From NCBI GenBank assembly GCA_033980235.1, contig CM067059.1:15138100-15202099 (forward strand): a DNA stretch of 64,000 nt, written 5' to 3'. The translations under genes were made by a program, and so were the position numbers. This DNA comes from Diadema setosum (lineage: Eukaryota; Echinodermata; Echinoidea; Diadematoida; Diadematidae). The first letter of the stretch is position 1, and each line of letters opens with the position of its first letter. Shown here piece after piece: positions 57,753 to 64,000 of the stretch. Below the pieces are notes generated by a model. That model was not told the origin of the DNA. It did no database searches and saw only the letters and a list, made by a program, of their open reading frames with translations.

Positions 57753-58906
57753 CTAGAAATGTCGCTATGGCGACTGATATGCCTCCGCCATAATGCATGA
57801 TTCTCCTAATAGGTCTAGATAGTACATGTGGACAATGTGTGATTACATTTTCACAAAACTGGCAAAATATTGAAATGACAAGTTTGTCACAAATGTGTTG
57901 AATGTTCACCTTCCTTGACCTTGGTTTAAATGAATAGGAGAGCATGTATTTGGGGATTTAAGGACTTTAACTTGACTTTGACCCATTCATACATTTATGC
58001 ATTGAGTAATTTTCATAGTACCGGTATAGAGAAAAAGTGCAACTTCTGTACTGAATAGTAAATTGTTACCATGTTCATCTGGCCTTTGACCCTAAAATTC
58101 ATAAGATAATCACTTTCAGGTAGAACATGCATAAATATGCAAGTAAGTTTCACGATAAATTGAGTCACTTCCGAAATATGGAGGAAAAAGTTAGTTCAGC
58201 ACCTTCACTTGATCATTGACCTTTTGACCTTTGAGGCAAAAAAAAAAAAAAAAAAAAACTCTCCAGAGAATTTCTATTAGGTTACACATGCATACACCAA
58301 GTGTAAAAAAAAAAAAATAATAATCCTGCTGGCATTGCATGAACATGAGGGAAAAAGTAAAATTTTGAAGTGTTGCACTTGACCTTTGACCCCTGACCTT
58401 TGACCCCATGAACCCTACATTCTCTAGAACTCTAGATAGTCACTGCCAGTCAGTACATGTAGGCCTATACTATGTTCCATGAAGATACCTTGAACAATTT
58501 TCCAATTTACAGAGAAAAAAAAGAAGTTTTAATACTTTTACTCGACCTTTTGACTTTTGACCTTTGACCTCATGACCCAAACTTTCACCAGAGAATCTAA
58601 ATTGGGTAATACATGTATACACTAAGTTTCAAGAAAATATCTCCAGGCATTGCATAGATATGGTGGAAATAGTGAAATTTTATGTATTTGACCTTGACCT
58701 TTTGACCTTTGACCTTGAGCACGTGCACCCAAAAGTTGATAGGCACAACTTCACCCCCTAATACACATACATGCCAAGTTTCATTAGGATACCTCAACAG
58801 CTGTTGATACTAAATTACCTTGTCCACAAAATTCATTACGGACGGACGGACGGACGGACAACCCGAAAACATAATGCCTCCGTCACCACTTCGTGGCGGA
58901 GGCATA
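57753..58906 (-). mobile_element. Helentron-like element, full-length copy
   Basis: Plus-strand left edge CTAGAAATGTCGCTATGGCG (3' CTAG and hairpin on the minus strand) and right edge CGTGGCGGAGGCATAAAAA. Several TGACCTTTGACC units and (GGAC)n at 58840-58860. Confidence 0.78.
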
Positions 58907-59159
58907 AAAATTGTGAGGATAATAATGACAGCGTCAACTTGCTCATTTGAATATTCATTACATGAATTATTGAACATATTTAAACAATGAAAACAGAAAA
59001 ATTCTATTTCCTATTAATAGGCTATTGTCAGCAGTCATTGAAAATCGAACCTTTCTCAACATGCCTCTTGATCAACGCCAGCAATGACCATGATGTAGAT
59101 CTACAGTGCTCATAGTGCCGGCCAGTGGGATCTGGGAGGATGTTCCAAGTGTTTTACTT

Positions 59160-59216
59160 AGACCATGGACCTACTAGGTCCATGCTTGGACCTACTAGGT
59201 CCATGCTTAGACCACC
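59160..59216. repeat. Tandem palindromes GGACCTACTAGGTCC
   Basis: CCATGGACCTACTAGGTCCATG-type palindrome repeated twice. The same string forms the termini of the elements at 50837-53360, so this may be a solo pair of ends. Confidence 0.75.
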
Positions 59217-59548
59217 TACTTCTTGGAAAGAAAGACATTTTGTAGTGTTCTGTTCTGGAGTGTGGTACAATATAGAATCCCCATCAGAATTTCACCAATG
59301 AAATGACTAAACATACTCACAGAAACACTTCAAATGTAGCCAAGATCGTAACTGTGCACAACTGATACAAAAATAATCGAAGTCATGTCTTGGGAGGATC
59401 GATGAAGGGAGATTTTCCGGAGGACTCCAACACCGCACACCCTCAGGCTCACCACATGATCGACACACGATCTCACACACACGCTTTCGGGCTGATAATA
59501 CGTTGTAGGTTCCATTCGCACCATAGTCCCTACATACATCATTGTTAG

Positions 59549-59750
59549 GGGCTTGTGTCGAAAGGGTGGGTTGGGTGGTGGCGCGTCGCGTATGAGAACA
59601 CCACCCTTCGTCCAAAGCCCCCCACCCCCCCCCCCCCCCGCTTTTGCCGAAAGGGTGCGTTGTGATGGGAGCGTTGGGCCCATGGGTCGCGTCGCGTTGA
59701 CTGGAACCCCACCCTTCGTCCAAAGCCCCCCCCCCCCCCCAGTGTGACCG
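59549..59750 (-). repeat. Tandem unit with poly-C core, left copies
   Basis: GTGTCGAAAGGGTGGGTT / TGCCGAAAGGGTGCGTTG, CACCCTTCGTCCAAAGCCCC (twice) and CGCGTCGCGT. The reverse complement appears at 61316-61425. Confidence 0.8.
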
Positions 59751-59823
59751 CAAACTTCCCGCGAAACTTCTCGCGAAACTTCTCGATCTGTTTGCGGGCG
59801 TTGTCTCCGAAGCGCGAGGCCAT
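59740..59823 (-). CDS. Possible first coding exon, minus strand
   Basis: Minus strand from 59823 reads MASRFGDNARKQIEKFREKF with basic helix character, and then runs into the poly-G repeat. A start of a gene truncated or interrupted by the repeat is possible. No downstream exon recognised; low confidence. Confidence 0.2.
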
Positions 59824-59925
59824 TGTTATGTTCAGATGTGCATTGTTACATCACAATCACTAGCCATCGGACGGCGCACTCTTTCTTGCGCGCGTACGAA
59901 TGGACCTTGCCAGTCTGACCGCGCC

Positions 59926-61224
59926 TTATTACCACTTGGTCTACAGCCAGTTGGTCTAATAGACTGTTTAATATCAGTTGATCTAATAACCAGTTGGTCA
60001 GTCATCATTTCGTCCAATTACTGTTTGGTCTAATTGTTCTTTGGTTTAAATTACTACTGTAGTATTTGGTCTACAGTCAATTCGTCTAATAATAGCCATT
60101 TGGTCTATTTTTGGTCTAACACCAATTTATGTGATCATCAAATACCGATTTGGTCTATTATGAGTTGGTCTAATCCCATAAGGAAAAGAAAAGTCTGCCG
60201 GAGATCTGCGGCAGACTTGCCGCAGGTCTTCGGCATACTTTTTAGTCTGCGGCAAGAGTAGCGGGAGTATGCGGCAGAACCAAGCTTTGCTGCAGACCAT
60301 GTGCAGTCTGTGGCAGATATGCGGGAAGGCTGCCACAGAAAGGAACTTTGCGGCAGACTTCTCGCATACTGCATACTAGTACCTGTGTAGAAATCTTGCC
60401 GCAGATCTGCCGCAAATCTGCCACAACCTCTTCCTGGATCGAACTTATGAATATTCATCATTAACAGTCTACTGCAGATCTGCCGCAGATCTGCCGCAAA
60501 TAGTTTAGTTACCGTGCCTTAAAACATAACAATTTTAATATTCATCATTAAGAGTCTGCGGCAGCAGCTAATTTGCATGGGAAAATGATGCCTGTCTGCG
60601 GCAGATCTGCGGCAAGGCATCCGCAGCAGTATGCGGCAGGCTGATTTCTTTCCTATGGGATTTCCATTTCGTCTAAATATCAAATGGTCTAAAATAAAAC
60701 CAAATTTGTCCAATATAAATTTGGTGTACACATCATTAATTTTGGTCCATTGCCCAGTTGGTCTAGCCTCTGTCTATCATCATTTAGTCTACACCCATTT
60801 GGTCTAATAACCATTGATCTTATTGTCATTTGGTCTAATAGCCAGCCTCCTGGTCTAATCAGGTATCATTTGGTCCAATCATCGTTTCATCTTTTTTTTC
60901 TTTTTTTTTTCTTTTTTTTTTGGGGGGGGGGCTTTTTATTGATGTGTACACCAAATTTATATTGGACAAATTTGGCTTTATTTTAACGTTAGAGCATTTG
61001 ATGATTAGACGAAATGGAATTAGACCAAATCATAATAGACCAAAAATAGACCAAATGGCTATTATTAGACGAATTGACTGTAGACCAAATAGTAATTTAA
61101 CCAAATAACACTTAGATCGCACAGTAATTGGACGAAATGATGACTAGACCACTGAACTGGTTATTAGACCAACTGATATTAAACAGTCTATTAGACCAAC
61201 TGGCTGTAGACTAAGTGGTAATAG
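59926..61224. mobile_element. Foldback element made of TTGGTCTAAT units
   Basis: Left arm: ACCACTTGGTCTACAGCCAG, TTGGTCTAATAGACTGTTTA, ATATCAGTTGATCTAATAAC. The right arm is the reverse complement (GGTTATTAGACCAACTGATA ... CTGTAGACTAAGTGGT). Between them about 30 TTGGTCTA / TAGACCAA units in left-to-right inverted halves. No ORF. Confidence 0.88.
60174..60662. mobile_element. Nested foldback element made of TCTGCGGCAG units
   Basis: Ends AATCCCATAAGGAAAAGAAA and TTTCTTTCCTATGGGATT. Interior is about 20 TCTGCGGCAGA / TCTGCCGCAGA units in both orientations. Inserted in the left half of the TTGGTCTA element. Confidence 0.85.
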
Positions 61225-61315
61225 AGTTTAAACCGATCCGGACGATAGCCTCTTTGAAATGGTTGTTTGAAGGTTAAATATGAATTAAAAACTCGTCTTT
61301 TACATGAGAAAAAGC

Positions 61316-61425
61316 ACCAACGTACCCTTTCGGCAAAACCGGGGGGGGGGGGGGGCTTTGGACGAAGGGTGGTGTTCACATTAACGCGACGCGCCACCAC
61401 CAACCCACCCTTTCGGCACAAGCCA
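61316..61425 (+). repeat. Inverted copy of the poly-C tandem unit
   Basis: ACGTACCCTTTCGGCAAAAC, poly-G, CTTTGGACGAAGGGTGGTG, ACGCGACGCGCCACCAC, ACCCACCCTTTCGGCACAAG. Reverse complement of 59549-59663. Confidence 0.8.
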
Positions 61426-61697
61426 TTCTTATCACCACTAATACTGTTAACCTTAAAGGATTCGAAATATGATGCCTAAGTCTACATGCTATTATTTTAT
61501 GCAAAACCATTGAATCGCAGAGAGACATCGAAATTGTCGCTTTTCCTCGATTGTGACAATCGGGGAAAAGTGCATAATTATTATGGTGCATAAAGTGCAT
61601 ATTATGCATATCGAGTGTAGTGGCTATCCAATCAGTTTGTGGGGGGTGGTGTTGTGAGTGGAGGATTTTGTTGATGCCTCTTGGCAGTGGACGCGTA

Positions 61698-62157
61698 TAT
61701 GGCGCGCCGTTCCACCGATAATGCCGATAAACACTGTTTATCGGCGATAAACAGTGTTTATCGAGCGAAAAACACTGTTTATCAAGTGATAAACAGTGTT
61801 TATCGAGAAAAACTCAGTTTATCGACCGATAAACAGAGTTTTTCGAGATAAACTCGGTTTATCAAGTGATAAACGGCTAGTGTTTATCAAGATGAAACTC
61901 TGTTTATCAACTGATAAACAGTCTTTTTTCGATTGGTAATCTGTTTATCGGCGATACAGTGTTTATCGTTGATAAACAGTGTATATCACGAAAAACTCTG
62001 TTTATCGATCGATAAACAGAGTTTTTCTCGATAAACACTGTTTATCACTTGATAAACAGTGTTTTTGCTCGATAAACACTGTTTTATCGCTGATAAACAG
62101 TGTTTTTCGGCGATAAACAGTGTTTATCGGCATTATTGGTGAAACGGTGCGCCATAG
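61698..62157. mobile_element. Palindrome-array element of GATAAACAGTGTTTATC units
   Basis: Termini TATGGCGCGCCGTTCCACCG and an inverted partner ending GAAACGGTGCGCCATA (about 39 bp, four mismatches). Inside, about two dozen GATAAACA / TGTTTATC half-units alternate in orientation with short linkers (GGC, GAGC, AAGT, GATC), so almost every 40 bases is a hairpin. Confidence 0.88.
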
Positions 62158-62336
62158 ACGCGACACTAATAAAGGAAACAAGACAAGCATGGATCCGATG
62201 CACACATTTATGAACTGGGGGACAATAGCCTATAGTATAGGCCTACAATTCCACTTTGCCAGGAACGAGCATGCAGGGGGAGCTGACAGAACTGTACAAA
62301 CAGCACATGAAAACAGCAACAACAACAACAACAACA

Positions 62337-62353
62337 CACACACACACACACAC
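62337..62353 (+). repeat. (AC)n microsatellite
   Basis: About eight CA units next to AACAACAACAAC. Confidence 0.9.
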
Positions 62354-62711
62354 ATAATATTGGTATGGTATTCCACGTGTATAGGAACAATGATTTTCCC
62401 ATCGGCCTATACATTTCAAACGTAAATGCATCTTTTATAGAACCACCATGACAGGCTCTACAGCACTGTAATAACGAGACCAACTGAAGAATGCATTCTC
62501 TACTCTCCATCAAGCAGATTGATAAATCAAAGTTTAAGTTTGTCATACAATCCATACAGTCATAAAGAAAAAAAAATGCAGGAGCTTGCAGTGGAAGTGT
62601 CTTATGGTAGTTTATAGGGGCCTACATACTCCCTGACCTGTGATAACTATCGGGGTTGCCGTGTCAGTCGTCCATGATAGTTGCATAATTTTGGTAACAC
62701 TCCAAATTAAA

Positions 62712-62712
62712 G

Positions 62713-62743
<31 letters not shown>
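62712..62743 (+). repeat. (GA)n microsatellite
   Basis: About 15 AG units. Confidence 0.95.
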
Positions 62744-62746
<3 letters not shown>

Positions 62747-64000
62747 AACATGGTTACCATAAATCTTGTTTAGGTATTGTGGATAAGTGCATATAGTTTT
62801 TTGATTATTTGAGATGTGTTTTTTTTTTTCTTTATCTGCGGTTTCCCGTACCATCTGCACTCTTTACATTAGAATAGAGGAATGCAATGGCAGTTGAACT
62901 TTGGGTGATGCAGTTTTGGTTCACAAAAAATGAACAATCGATACTGAAATTCAAACTTGCCTTTCCAATAAGTAATGTTAATTTGATTAAGGTATTCAAA
63001 ACACTGCCTTTTTTCATCAGACGATCTTTTGTTCGGTCACGATCGAGTAGCAACAGGTCTGAGATATTGATTTTAAATAGCGCAAACAATCACGTACATT
63101 CTAGGTTTTACATAATATTTCCCACTTTTGATCTTTGATAGTTCAAACACTATATAGGCCTCCTATCAGAATATATAATACTGACATTGAACGGAGCAAT
63201 AGCTGAATATAATGAGTGTGCAGTTTTCTTGGAGTTAGTTTAAAAAATGAAAAAATCAGTTTTATTAAATTCAAGATTGGGATAGGCCTATTTCTAAGTT
63301 AGGATTCAGATTTTGCTCTATTTTCAACCCTCTGTACAAAACTTTAATTTTGCCCAGAGGTTAATAATGTATGGGGTACGAGTAGTGTGTGGTGAACCCC
63401 CAATGGTCCTGAACAATGGCAAGGGTTTTCAAGCATGCTCTACACGAGAAATTCCACTATCACAGCTAGTCTTTATTATTCATCCTGAAATGTAATAATA
63501 TATGCTAGCACATGAAAACATGTGCTTACTTCTTCTTCTTTTTTTTTTTTTTTTTTTTCGTGTGCATGCATTTTACCCTTCACCATGAATTCAGACTAGC
63601 AGTGCTTAGGGCAATCCATGAATCAGTGAATAAAGCACTCATGTGCCTTGATGGAGCAAAGGACAAGAAAGAACCCTTGTAGTCAGCAGAGCTCTGAAAA
63701 GGAGGTATTCGTGTTATTCATGTCTATTGTTCAGGGTCACTGCACGCACATACTCACATACAAATCATTGGTTCCTATGTAAAGTTCAATTGTGTACAGA
63801 GGGTTCAAATTTGACCAAAATCTGGAACTTAACTTTGAATTTAATCATGGATTTAACGAAACTGTTTCATGATTTCATATTCAAATCACCTCCAAATTAT
63901 TGTACACTATTCAACTATTACTCGACAATGACAGTGTCATTTTGATGAATAGTTTTCGAAGGATCAAAAGTGGGATTTTTTTTTTTTTTTCAACACTTAG

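Larger units (their letters stand above)
62158..64000. other. No gene seen
   Basis: AT-rich with microsatellites and a poly-T at 63539-63558. No conserved coding block recognised. Confidence 0.45.

Noticed and set aside
59307..59753. 148-codon minus-strand ORF as a cysteine-rich protein
   Set aside because: Half of it is the poly-G tandem repeat; the cysteine pattern matches no family I know and competing frames are equally open.
61698..62157. CRISPR or attachment-site array from repeated palindromes
   Set aside because: Repeats alternate in orientation, linkers are 2-6 bases, and the whole lies within TIRs.

Overview
The window looks like non-coding-rich nuclear DNA of a marine invertebrate deuterostome. 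An echinoderm is my best guess, but the species cannot be fixed from sequence alone. The reasons are small conserved exons with GT-AG introns, many TIR, foldback and Helentron-like repeats, AT/GT/poly-G microsatellites, and the absence of any bacterial gene layout. One conserved host gene is certain: nine + strand exons between 5682 and 12497 encode an L-2-hydroxyglutarate dehydrogenase (L2HGDH). Its splice phases all agree, and only the 5' exon(s) are missing.

The most unusual region is 31.8-39.8 kb, where elements are nested four deep. A host exon of exactly 46 codons (32285-32399 plus 39807-39829) is split by a 7.4 kb PIF/Harbinger-type element (32400-39803), with perfect 15-bp ends and a TAA target duplication. 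Its transposase is itself split: an N-terminal part lies at 33054-33437 and a C-terminal part at 38886-39108. Between them is an A-rich cassette of about 3.9 kb with two TATA promoters and a cluster of overlapping short ORFs. One spliced gene in it encodes an HUH-type replication endonuclease resembling the N-terminal half of parvovirus NS1/Rep. Four iteron-like repeats lie at an exact 34-bp spacing near its right edge. A Helentron-like element (37116-38464) has then inserted into the cassette.

The rest of the window is mostly repeats. There are four copies of a Helentron-like family rich in AGGTCA half-sites (13.1, 30.5, 37.1 and 57.8 kb). An inverted pair of TTAA-flanked piggyBac-like elements lies at 14.8 and 18.5 kb, with many hairpin MITEs around them and a tRNA-derived SINE at 5.24 kb. 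Two diverged, collinear 1.4-1.5 kb blocks (25.93-27.32 and 42.25-43.73 kb) each carry a CCAAT box, a TATA box, a short first exon and a splice donor. The interval 40.9-48.2 kb is a mosaic of duplications. A triplicated unit of about 670 bp occupies 55.4-57.2 kb.

The right end has two striking structures. One is a foldback-in-foldback element (59.93-61.22 kb) built from TTGGTCTA and TCTGCGGCAG units. The other is a 460-bp element (61.70-62.16 kb) made almost entirely of GATAAACA palindromes. Intervals described as empty are ones where I saw no convincing gene.
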